From an uncultured Oscillibacter sp. (GTDB taxonomy: Bacteria; Bacillota_A; Clostridia; Oscillospirales; Oscillospiraceae): a stretch of 9,510 nucleotides of DNA. Positions 1 to 6,499 of the stretch are shown one piece after another. The notes below the pieces were generated by a model. The model searched no databases. It was not told the DNA's origin and worked only from the letters and a program-made list of their open reading frames with translations. The position numbers were made by a program, and so were the translations under genes. The DNA lies in assembly GCA_951800675.1 (NCBI GenBank), contig CATOKC010000128.1:1-9510 (forward strand). The letters are read 5' to 3'. Each line of letters starts with the position of its first letter. Within the stretch, counting starts at the first letter, position 1.

Positions 1-1
1 C

Positions 2-592
2 GGCAAGGGCCAGTACGGCCACGTCAAGATTCGCGTGGAGCCCAACGAGTCCGGCAAGGGCTACGAGTTCGTCAACGAAGTGGTGGGCGGCGCGGTGCCC
101 AAGGAGTATATCCCCGCCGTGGACGCCGGCATCCAGGGAGCCATGCTCTCCGGCGTGCTGGCCGGTTATCCGGTGGTGGACGTGAAGGTTACCCTGTACG
201 ACGGAAGCTATCACGAGGTGGACTCCTCGGAAATGGCCTTCAAGATCGCCGGTTCCATGGCCTTCAAGGAGGCCTGCCAGAAGGCGGACGCCACCCTGAT
301 GGAGCCCATTATGAAGGTCAGCGTCATTGTGCCTGACGAGTATCTGGGCAACGTCATCGGCGACCTGAACAGCCGCCGCGGACAGATCCAGGGCCAGGAG
401 AACCGCTCCGGCGCCGTCCAGATCGACGCGCTGGTGCCTCTGGGCGAGATGTTCGGCTACGCCACCGACCTGCGCAGCCGCACCCAGGGCCGCGGCCAGT
501 ACAGCATGGAGCCCCACAGCTATCTTGAGATCCCCAAGAGCATCCGCGAGAAGATCATCGACCAGCGGATGGGCGGCCGGGCCATGAAGTAG
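2..592 (+). CDS. fusA: Elongation factor G, C-terminal part (5' end outside window)
   Basis: This is the last 196 residues of EF-G, the GTPase that drives ribosomal translocation and, with RRF, ribosome recycling. The visible part starts in domain IV at [14 protein letters not shown], a signature of the tip domain that enters the A site, and runs into domain V with [26 protein letters not shown] (split here as [16 protein letters not shown] then [10 protein letters not shown]). It closes with IREKIIDQR, a typical EF-G tail. The GTPase domain lies outside the window, so EF-G is preferred over ribosome-protection proteins because of the close match to standard EF-G in domains IV and V and because tuf follows, as in the str operon (rpsL-rpsG-fusA-tuf). 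The frame is open from base 2, and the TAG stop is at 590-592. Its last base is also the first base of an inverted repeat. Confidence 0.96.
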   Translation, partial: GKGQYGHVKIRVEPNESGKGYEFVNEVVGGAVPKEYIPAVDAGIQGAMLSGVLAGYPVVDVKVTLYDGSYHEVDSSEMAFKIAGSMAFKEACQKADATLMEPIMKVSVIVPDEYLGNVIGDLNSRRGQIQGQENRSGAVQIDALVPLGEMFGYATDLRSRTQGRGQYSMEPHSYLEIPKSIREKIIDQRMGGRAMK

Positions 593-663
593 GCGGCGCC
601 TGCGCCGCCGGACCGGTCGTTGGCCGCGCAGCGGACAATGACGGTCCTGGGGAGGTAACTCCC
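592..663 (+). other. Tandem stem-loops in the fusA-tuf spacer
   Basis: Three adjacent inverted repeats follow the fusA stop. The first pairs 592-598 with 603-609 (GGCGGCG/CGCCGCC, loop 599-602). The second is an extended stem from 610 to 647: 610-615 pairs with 642-647, 617-622 with 636-641 (G616 bulged, one G-U at 619/639), and 624-627 with 631-634 around a GCA loop, giving about 16 pairs with one bulge and one G-A mismatch. The third pairs 650-654 with 659-663 (GGGAG/CTCCC) around GTAA, a GNRA-type tetraloop. None is followed by a T-run, so these do not look like ordinary intrinsic terminators. They would form in transcripts running from fusA into tuf and could be a processing site, an RNA-stability element or an attenuator. 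The pairing is seen directly; the role is unknown. Confidence 0.6.
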
Positions 664-678
664 AAAATATTCCTGGCA

Positions 679-750
679 AAGTCCGTTTTAAGGATTGCTT
701 TTTCTGCGGACTTGTTGTAAAATATCAGCATAATGACGTTTCCTGCTGAT
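679..750. repeat. Two inverted repeats bracketing the tuf promoter
   Basis: AAGTCCG (679-685) is repeated in inverse as CGGACTT (707-713), flanking the -35 box with its right arm inside the promoter spacer. ATCAGCA (724-730) is repeated in inverse as TGCTGAT (744-750), starting at the -10 box and spanning the predicted start site. Both are perfect 7-bp arms. They may be operators, or hairpins in read-through RNA. Arms this short can occur by chance. Confidence 0.4.
695..723 (+). promoter_or_regulatory. Predicted sigma-A promoter of tuf
   Basis: TTGCTT at 695-700 and TAAAAT at 718-723 are separated by exactly 17 bp. The -10 matches consensus at five of six positions and the -35 at three or four. 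Transcription would begin near 729-731, leaving a leader of about 60 nt before the tuf start at 791. It suggests tuf is made both by read-through from fusA and from its own promoter, as is common for this very highly expressed gene. Confidence 0.6.
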
Positions 751-790
751 CACCAATTTAAACATTCAACCATTAAGGAGGATTTTTCCA

Positions 791-1993
<1,203 letters not shown>

Positions 1994-2005
1994 TTTCCTG
2001 CGCAT

Positions 2006-2041
2006 AAAAAGGACTGCCGTTTTTCGCGGCAGTCCTTTTTT
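2006..2041 (+). terminator. Bidirectional intrinsic terminator (tuf and DUF4830 gene)
   Basis: GGACTGCCG (2011-2019) pairs perfectly with CGGCAGTCC (2027-2035) around a 7-nt loop. The stem is followed by six Ts on the plus strand (2036-2041) and preceded by five As (2006-2010), which read as a T-run on the minus strand. The A and T runs can extend the stem to 14 pairs. It sits 12 bp after the tuf stop codon and directly after the stop of the convergent minus-strand gene (2043), so it should stop transcription from both sides. Confidence 0.93.
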
Positions 2042-2042
2042 C

Positions 2043-2507
2043 TTATTCCCCCTTTTGAATGAGTGGCTCTTGAAATCCCCTGGCTCCGGAGGAGCAGATG
2101 TCTCCGGCCACCGGAGCGTCCTCGCAAATGTAAAGATTCGCTTGCACGCCCTCAGCCTGGCCCGGGTAATTTGTGACGGTGTAAGTGCAGCGGCTTATCT
2201 GCCTGCCGCAGCAATTTGTCAGGTCGAAGCCTTGGCTGAGCTGAAGCTCGTTGTAAGAGCGGTAGGGCTCTTCCAGCTCCGCGGGCAGCAGGAATTGCAG
2301 GGTTTCGATAGGCTCCGGCTCAACCTCCCAGCCTAGAGAGCGCAGATAGGCTACCCGCTCCTCATTGGTTGACAGCGTGGGCAGAGGAACTTCCGGCTCT
2401 TCCGGGGTCCGGCCGGTCAGGACAATCAGCGCCGCCATAACCACGCCCATGAGGACGACGGCGGCGACGGCTTTCTTTCGGGAAAATTTTGCGGTCCAAA
2501 TCAACAT
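2043..2507 (-). CDS. Membrane-anchored DUF4830-family protein
   Basis: A 154-residue protein of unknown function. Residues 13-31 (VAAVVLMGVVMAALIVL in the core) form one hydrophobic segment after a positively charged start (KFSRKK), indicating a signal anchor with an outside C-terminus. A proline/glutamate linker follows, then a compact domain containing EERVAYLRSLGWEVEPEPIE, YNELQLSQGFDL, YTVTNYPG and ANLYICEDAPVAGDIC. This pattern matches my recollection of DUF4830, found in clostridia; the family name is from memory, not a search. Five cysteines lie in the outer domain (99, 100, 107, 128, 138). The start at 2507 is chosen because AGGAGGG (2514-2520) lies seven bases upstream. A start ten codons further up (2537) has no ribosome site and would put this Shine-Dalgarno inside the gene. 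It is convergent with tuf, sharing its terminator, and divergent from rsuA. Confidence 0.85.
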   Translation of the reverse strand: MLIWTAKFSRKKAVAAVVLMGVVMAALIVLTGRTPEEPEVPLPTLSTNEERVAYLRSLGWEVEPEPIETLQFLLPAELEEPYRSYNELQLSQGFDLTNCCGRQISRCTYTVTNYPGQAEGVQANLYICEDAPVAGDICSSGARGFQEPLIQKGE

Positions 2508-2532
2508 GTCAATCCCTCCTGACAGTTCCTTA

Positions 2533-2561
2533 TTCATTTTTCTATAAAAATATGCTACAAT
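2533..2561 (+). promoter_or_regulatory. Extended -10 promoter of rsuA
   Basis: TACAAT (2556-2561) is preceded by TGC (2553-2555), forming an extended -10 element. A poor -35 (TTCATT, 2533-2538) stands 17 bp upstream. The start site would be near 2567, about 48 nt before the TTG start at 2615. The 11-mer TATGCTACAAT (2551-2561) recurs exactly in the ftsE promoter. Confidence 0.55.
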
Positions 2562-2568
2562 TGAGCAA
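2541..2568 (-). promoter_or_regulatory. Possible promoter of the DUF4830 gene
   Basis: On the minus strand TTGCTC (2563-2568) and TATAGA (2541-2546) are 16 bp apart, each matching consensus at about four positions. Transcription would begin near 2534, giving a leader of about 27 nt to the ATG at 2507. The -10 box of the divergent rsuA promoter lies inside its spacer. This is a weak match, placed mainly by position. Confidence 0.35.
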
Positions 2569-2578
2569 GCAATCGGCA

Positions 2579-2596
2579 GGCCTCTCCAAGGAGGCC
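2579..2596 (+). promoter_or_regulatory. Leader hairpin just ahead of the rsuA ribosome site
   Basis: GGCCTC (2579-2584) pairs with GAGGCC (2591-2596) around six bases. The stem ends four bases before the AGGGGAGG ribosome site (2601-2608), so it leaves that site open. It could insulate or tune translation initiation. The pairing is seen; the role is a guess. Confidence 0.35.
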
Positions 2597-2614
2597 GGAA
2601 AGGGGAGGACCACG

Positions 2615-3337
2615 TTGGGAAAGGAACGGCTGGACAAAATTATAGCCTCGATGGGAAAATGGTCCCGCAGGGAGGTAAAAGAGCTGGTTTCCAGGAGACT
2701 GGTCAGAGTGGATGGAATCTTGATTTCCTCTGCGGAGGAGAAGTTTGACCCGGAGGTGGCGGAAATTTTTGTGAACGGCGGGGCGCTGTGTTACCGCCGT
2801 CATACCTGGGTCATGCTAAATAAACCTGCGGGTTACCTATCGGCCACGGAAGATGGAAGAGGAAAGACAGTTTTGGACTTGCTGCCCCAGGAGCTTCAGC
2901 GGCAGGAGCTTTTTCCGGTGGGCCGCCTGGATAAAGACACCGAAGGACTTCTGCTCTTGACCAACGAGGGGAAATTAGCCCATGCTCTGCTGTCTCCCAA
3001 ACGGCATGTGGATAAGGTGTACTACGCCAGAACGGCAGGGCGGCTGACAGAGGAGGACTGCCGGGCATTTGCCGGCGGAATGTCTTTGGCCGACGGACTT
3101 CACTGCCTTCCTGCCAAGCTGGAAATTCTCTCCGCGGGGGAGGAGAGCGAGGCCCGGGTTACCCTTCGGGAGGGGAAATATCATCAGGTGAAGCGCATGC
3201 TGGCGGAGAGAGGAAAGCCGGTTGTGTACCTGGAGCGGATACAAATGGGGAATCTCTCGCTGGATGGAGAGCTTCCCCGGGGAAAGTACCGCTTTTTGAC
3301 TGAGGCGGAGATCACAAACCTTCACGCCCTTGTGTAG
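2615..3337 (+). CDS. rsuA: 16S rRNA pseudouridine synthase, RsuA type
   Basis: A 240-residue RsuA/RluB/E/F-family pseudouridine synthase. The N-terminal S4 RNA-binding domain covers about residues 4-50 (RLDKIIASMGKWSRREVKEL onward). The catalytic motif GRLDKDTEGLLLLTNEG lies at 103-119, with D106 as the nucleophile. EGKYHQVKRM (186-195) is the form seen in RsuA, which modifies U516 of 16S rRNA, whereas RluB/E/F usually have a Q-I/V-R-R-M form; specificity is therefore inferred. The start is TTG at 2615, six bases after AGGGGAGG (2601-2608), which gives the normal family length. Longer readings from ATG at 2489 or 2553 lie upstream of or across the predicted promoter and add non-family residues. 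It is apparently monocistronic. No good terminator follows it, only A/T-rich runs at 3379-3401. Confidence 0.9.
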   Translation: MGKERLDKIIASMGKWSRREVKELVSRRLVRVDGILISSAEEKFDPEVAEIFVNGGALCYRRHTWVMLNKPAGYLSATEDGRGKTVLDLLPQELQRQELFPVGRLDKDTEGLLLLTNEGKLAHALLSPKRHVDKVYYARTAGRLTEEDCRAFAGGMSLADGLHCLPAKLEILSAGEESEARVTLREGKYHQVKRMLAERGKPVVYLERIQMGNLSLDGELPRGKYRFLTEAEITNLHALV

Positions 3338-3388
3338 TTCTGAGAAAAAGCCCGAATACTTACCAAAAAGGGAATGAGTTTTTTGTTG

Positions 3389-3434
3389 AAAAAAGAAAAA
3401 ACATCTTGCAATTTGGTGAAGTTGACGATATAAT
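3389..3434 (+). promoter_or_regulatory. Promoter of the CdaR/PucR-type regulator, with A-tracts upstream
   Basis: TTGCAA (3406-3411) and a perfect TATAAT (3429-3434) are separated by 17 bp. Directly upstream are two A-tracts (3389-3394 and 3396-3401), placed like an UP element that contacts RNA polymerase alpha subunits. The start site would be near 3441, giving a leader of about 53 nt. Confidence 0.75.
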
Positions 3435-3493
3435 ATAGATGTTTTGAAAATGGTATCAATGCTTCCCCGGTATTTTAGGTGAGGAGGACGGCC

Positions 3494-4585
3494 ATGTCTG
3501 GAAGAATTTATCAAAATGTAGTATTGCAGTTGAAGGAGAATACCGACCGCACAATTGGGGTCATGGATGGGGAAGGTGTGGTGATCGCGTGCAGTGAGCT
3601 TTCCCTGATCGGACAGCGCTGGACGGAGTATGTTCCAGTGGTGAACAATGCCTCCGGTGCACTGGTCTCTTCAGAAGGAAAGACCTTCAAGGCGTTAAAC
3701 GGCTGGGGGAACCAGTTTGACTATGCGGCCTTTGCCTTTGGGGAGAACGACATCAGCAAGGCGGTGTGCTCCGTAGCTACGGTGGCTCTGAACGCCGCAA
3801 AGGCCTACTACGAGGAAAAGCATGACCGTGGATCCTTTATCAAGGACATCATCTCCGACAACATTATGTTGGGCGACATCTATATGCGAGCCAAGGAGCT
3901 GCGGGTGACCGCCGACGTGGCCCGGGGTGTCTTTGTGGTTCGTGCCTTGAAGAAAGGGGAATCTGTGCCCACCGATGTGGTCCAGACCATGTTTCCAGAC
4001 CGGCAGAATGACTTCGTGCTGAACATCGGCGACGGGGACGTGGTGCTGGTCCGGCAGATGCCCGAGGGAGCGGGCTTCCGGGAACTGAACAAGATTGCCT
4101 CCTCCATTGAGGAAAGCCTCCGCTCCGGCACAGAGAGCACGGTTGTCGTGGGCATCGGCACCATCGCCACCCATCTGCGGGATTTGGCCAAGTCCTATAA
4201 GGAGGCCCAGATTTCCATTGATGTGGGCAAGGTGTTCGACACGGAAAAATATGTGATTAACTACGAGAATCTGGGCATTGGCCGCCTGATTTACCAGCTG
4301 CCCACTACCTTGTGCGAGATGTTCCTCCAAGAGGTCTTTAAGAAGAATCCCATCGATGCGCTGGACAAAGAGACCTTGTTTACGATTCACCGCTTCTTTG
4401 AGAACAATCTGAATGTCTCCGAGACGGCCCGGAAGCTCTTTGTTCACCGGAATACCCTGGTCTATCGGCTGGAGAAGATCAAGAAGCTGACGGGACTGGA
4501 CCTGCGGGAGTTTGACGACGCCATCACCTTTAAGGTGGCGCTGATGGTTAAGAAATACCTGACCTCCCGGGGAATTGACTCCTGA
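3494..4585 (+). CDS. CdaR/PucR-family transcriptional regulator
   Basis: A 363-residue DNA-binding regulator. Residues 1-110 resemble the sugar-diacid-recognition sensor domain of CdaR (GVMDGEGVVIACS at 22-34, and a stretch with ALNGW and FDYAAFAFGE). The middle, about 145-250, fits the divergent GGDEF-like region of this family and has no active-site GGDEF. The C-terminus (about 295-352) is the PucR-type helix-turn-helix: NNLNVSETARKLFVHRNTLVYRLEKI (in two parts, NNLNVSETARKLF and VHRNTLVYRLEKI), then LTGLDLREFDDAITFKVAL. The ligand cannot be read from sequence, and the sensor match is from memory. GAGGAGG (3481-3487) six bases before ATG 3494 sets the start; the in-frame GTG at 3479 precedes this site. 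It has its own promoter and terminator and no adjacent catabolic genes, so its targets lie elsewhere. Confidence 0.85.
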   Translation: MSGRIYQNVVLQLKENTDRTIGVMDGEGVVIACSELSLIGQRWTEYVPVVNNASGALVSSEGKTFKALNGWGNQFDYAAFAFGENDISKAVCSVATVALNAAKAYYEEKHDRGSFIKDIISDNIMLGDIYMRAKELRVTADVARGVFVVRALKKGESVPTDVVQTMFPDRQNDFVLNIGDGDVVLVRQMPEGAGFRELNKIASSIEESLRSGTESTVVVGIGTIATHLRDLAKSYKEAQISIDVGKVFDTEKYVINYENLGIGRLIYQLPTTLCEMFLQEVFKKNPIDALDKETLFTIHRFFENNLNVSETARKLFVHRNTLVYRLEKIKKLTGLDLREFDDAITFKVALMVKKYLTSRGIDS

Positions 4586-4598
4586 ACTGGAAACCGGA

Positions 4599-4625
4599 GC
4601 GGCGGACAGAGGTCCGCCGCTTTCT
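4599..4625 (+). terminator. Intrinsic terminator after the regulator gene
   Basis: GCGGCGGAC (4599-4607) pairs perfectly with GTCCGCCGC (4612-4620) around an AGAG loop, 13 bp after the stop codon. The tail is only TTTCT, so the stem is strong but the T-run is short. Termination is likely, perhaps incomplete. Confidence 0.7.
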
Positions 4626-4807
4626 CACGCGCTGCCGGCGGGCTGGTTGTCCGCAAGAAAAGGGTGCGCCTATCATGAAACAGACAACTGGGGATTTGGA
4701 TAGGAATAGAATTTTCGTAAAATTTTTCCTTTCTCATTTCCGAGAGCTCTTGATATCTTGATAAAGGATGCACGAAAACTACCGCAATAGTTTGGCGGTA
4801 CGCCGCA
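4621..4807. other. Non-coding spacer ahead of the ftsE promoter
   Basis: No convincing gene lies between the regulator terminator and ftsE. Visible elements are an A/T-rich island (about 4695-4740) with a small dyad AATTTT-CGT-AAAATT (4711-4725), and a weak promoter-like pair TTGGAT (4696-4701) and TAAAAT (4718-4723) 16 bp apart. There is also a near-direct repeat, CTTGATAT then CTTGATAA (4749-4764), and the inverted repeat TACCGC/GCGGTA (4780-4785/4795-4800). The base composition differs sharply from the flanking genes. Confidence 0.4.
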
Positions 4808-4821
4808 TTGACGGGGGGCGT
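4780..4821. promoter_or_regulatory. Possible operator dyads at the ftsE promoter
   Basis: TACCGC (4780-4785) and GCGGTA (4795-4800) form a perfect 6-bp inverted repeat with 9 bp between, ending seven bp before the -35 box. A second pair, ACGCC (4800-4804) and GGCGT (4817-4821), flanks the -35 itself. They are placed where an activator or repressor could act, but the arms are short. Confidence 0.3.
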
Positions 4822-4836
4822 GGTTTATGCTACAAT
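4808..4836 (+). promoter_or_regulatory. Promoter of the ftsE-ftsX-hydrolase operon
   Basis: TTGACG (4808-4813) and TACAAT (4831-4836) are 17 bp apart, and TGC just before the -10 makes it an extended -10 promoter. Five of six bases match in each box. The start site would be near 4843, leaving a leader of about 59 nt. Confidence 0.8.
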
Positions 4837-4901
4837 AACATCCGAATTCTGTCGACTGCTCCCGCGATTCCCAGTTTTCGACGCCAATTGGAGGTGCCCC
4901 T

Positions 4902-5615
4902 ATGTTAGAATCAGAAAGCGCCCTCATTGAATTGAAGGACGTGGAAATGGAATACGACAACGGGACCAAGGCCATCCGGGGGATTTCCCTGCGGATCAAT
5001 CCCGGTGAATTCGTGTTCCTGGTGGGCCCCTCCGGCTCCGGCAAGTCCACCATCATCAAGCTGCTCACCGGCGAGGTGGAGCCCAACGCGGGCCGGGTCC
5101 GGGTCAACGGCTTCTCCACCCGGAACATCTCCGAGAGGCAAATTCCCCTGATGCGCCGGACCCTGGGGGTCATCTTCCAGGATTTCCGCCTGATCGACAA
5201 AAAAACGGTTTACGACAACCTGGCCTTTGTCATGCGGGCCGTGGGAGCCTCCGCCAAGGAGAGCCGGAAACGCATCCCCTATGTGTTGGAGCTGGTGGGC
5301 CTGGAGAAAAAAGCCTACAGCTACCCCGACGAGCTCTCCGGCGGAGAGCAGCAGCGGGTAGCCATTGCCCGGGCTCTGGTAAACAACCCGGCTACGATTA
5401 TTGCTGACGAGCCCACCGGAAACCTGGACCCGGAGCGGTCTTTGGAACTGATGGATTTGCTGGTGAAGATCAACGAACTGGGCACCACCATGGTGGTGGT
5501 AACCCATGAGAAAGACCTGGTGGACCACTTCGGCAAACGGGTGGTCACCATTGATTCCGGCCGTGTGGTCAATGACAGCGTCGGCGGCTATGTGGGAGGA
5601 CGCATTCATGTCTAA
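4902..5615 (+). CDS. ftsE: Cell division ATP-binding protein FtsE
   Basis: The cytoplasmic ATPase of the FtsEX complex, which is ABC-transporter-like but transmits signals rather than moving solutes. It has 237 residues, slightly longer than the usual 220-230. The ABC motifs are intact: Walker A GPSGSGKST (42-50), Q-loop FQDFRL (92-97), signature LSGGEQQR (145-152), Walker B IIADEPTGNLD (166-176, catalytic E170) and switch histidine H202 in VVVTHE. FQDFRLIDKKTVYDNLAF is characteristic of FtsE within the ABC family. The ATG follows GGAGGTG (4890-4896). It overlaps ftsX by eight bases, implying translational coupling and equal amounts of the two subunits. The residues after about 225 (SVGGYVGGRIHV) are variable. 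Confidence 0.96.
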   Translation: MLESESALIELKDVEMEYDNGTKAIRGISLRINPGEFVFLVGPSGSGKSTIIKLLTGEVEPNAGRVRVNGFSTRNISERQIPLMRRTLGVIFQDFRLIDKKTVYDNLAFVMRAVGASAKESRKRIPYVLELVGLEKKAYSYPDELSGGEQQRVAIARALVNNPATIIADEPTGNLDPERSLELMDLLVKINELGTTMVVVTHEKDLVDHFGKRVVTIDSGRVVNDSVGGYVGGRIHV

Positions 5616-6489
5616 GCACAATTTCGGATATTTTATCCATGAGGGCGTCTCCAACATGTTCAGCCATGGGTTCATGAGTTTCGCCGCCATCGGCATCACC
5701 GTGGCATGCCTCCTGATCATGGGGACCTTCACCCTGGTGGCGGTGAACGCCAACGGGCTTTTGAAGGACCTGGAGCGGGAGAACGAGATGCTGGCCTTTG
5801 TGGAGGAGGACTTCGCGGAGCCCAAGAACCTCCAGAGCAAGCTGGCGGCGATTCCCAATGTGGCCTCCGTTACCTTCATCAGCCGCCAGCAGGCCATGGA
5901 GCGGTTTGTAGAGCAGTATCCCGACGAGGAAATGTTCCGGGACCTGGACCCCAACATTCTGCGGGACCGCTTTTCCATTAAGGTCGCGGATCTGGAACGC
6001 ATCTCGCAGACGAAGGCGGCGGTGGACGCGGTGGACGGCATTGCCCATGTCAACGCCTCTGAGGAGATTGCCGGTGGCTTCATCACCCTGCGGAATGTGG
6101 CGACTGTGGTCTGCGTGGCCCTGATTGCCATTTTGTTCCTGGTGTCCGTGTTCATCATCTCCAACACCATTCGCCTCACCACCTTTGACCGACGGGAGGA
6201 AATCGCTATCATGCGGATGGTGGGCGCTACCAACGGCTTCATCCGCTGGCCCTTTGTCTATGAGGGCTTCCTCATGGGCTTCCTGGGGGCCTCTGTGGCC
6301 TTCCTGATGGAATGGGGCCTCTACGAGGCCGTGGCCCGGGGCGTCAGCACCAGCGATGCCATGCAGCTCATCGACGTGATTCCCTTCAAGGAGCTCTGGG
6401 TCCCTGTGGCAGGCTCCTTCGCGGGGGCGGGCATCTTCATCGGCGTGGGGGGAAGCCTCTCCGCCATTCGGAAATACTTGCAGGTTTGA
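5608..6489 (+). CDS. ftsX: Cell division protein FtsX
   Basis: The membrane partner of FtsE, which couples ATP use inside the cell to a peptidoglycan hydrolase outside. It has 293 residues and the standard four membrane segments, at about 22-45, 164-188, 218-241 and 264-285. The outside domain between the first two (about 48-162) is where FtsX proteins bind their hydrolase. The family motif RREEIAIMRMVGATNGFIRW (195-214) lies in the cytoplasmic loop before the third segment. The ATG at 5608 is used because GGAGGA (5595-5600) is seven bases upstream and lies inside ftsE, overlapping its end by eight bases. An upstream in-frame ATG at 5506 would add 34 residues that only read the ftsE gene in another frame. 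Confidence 0.95.
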   Translation: MSKHNFGYFIHEGVSNMFSHGFMSFAAIGITVACLLIMGTFTLVAVNANGLLKDLERENEMLAFVEEDFAEPKNLQSKLAAIPNVASVTFISRQQAMERFVEQYPDEEMFRDLDPNILRDRFSIKVADLERISQTKAAVDAVDGIAHVNASEEIAGGFITLRNVATVVCVALIAILFLVSVFIISNTIRLTTFDRREEIAIMRMVGATNGFIRWPFVYEGFLMGFLGASVAFLMEWGLYEAVARGVSTSDAMQLIDVIPFKELWVPVAGSFAGAGIFIGVGGSLSAIRKYLQV

Positions 6490-6499
6490 GGAGGGCGGC

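Noticed and set aside
2489..2614. Longer rsuA product starting at ATG 2489
   Set aside because: That start precedes the predicted promoter and overlaps the divergent gene. The added 42 residues are not part of the family, and TTG 2615 has the proper ribosome site.
3338..3405. Terminator for rsuA in the A/T-rich runs at 3379-3401
   Set aside because: The only pairing is T-run to A-run with no GC stem, so it would be a poor terminator. The A-tracts are better explained as an UP element for the next promoter.
4675..4761. A 28-codon open frame (start ATG 4675) in the spacer before ftsE
   Set aside because: No Shine-Dalgarno at a usable distance, and no clear promoter upstream of it after the terminator. 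The peptide has no features beyond what chance gives.
4844..4856. Adjacent GAATTC and GTCGAC sites, resembling a cloning linker
   Set aside because: Both lie within the natural ftsE leader with intact promoter and ribosome site on either side. There is no vector sequence; two 6-bp palindromes by chance are unremarkable.
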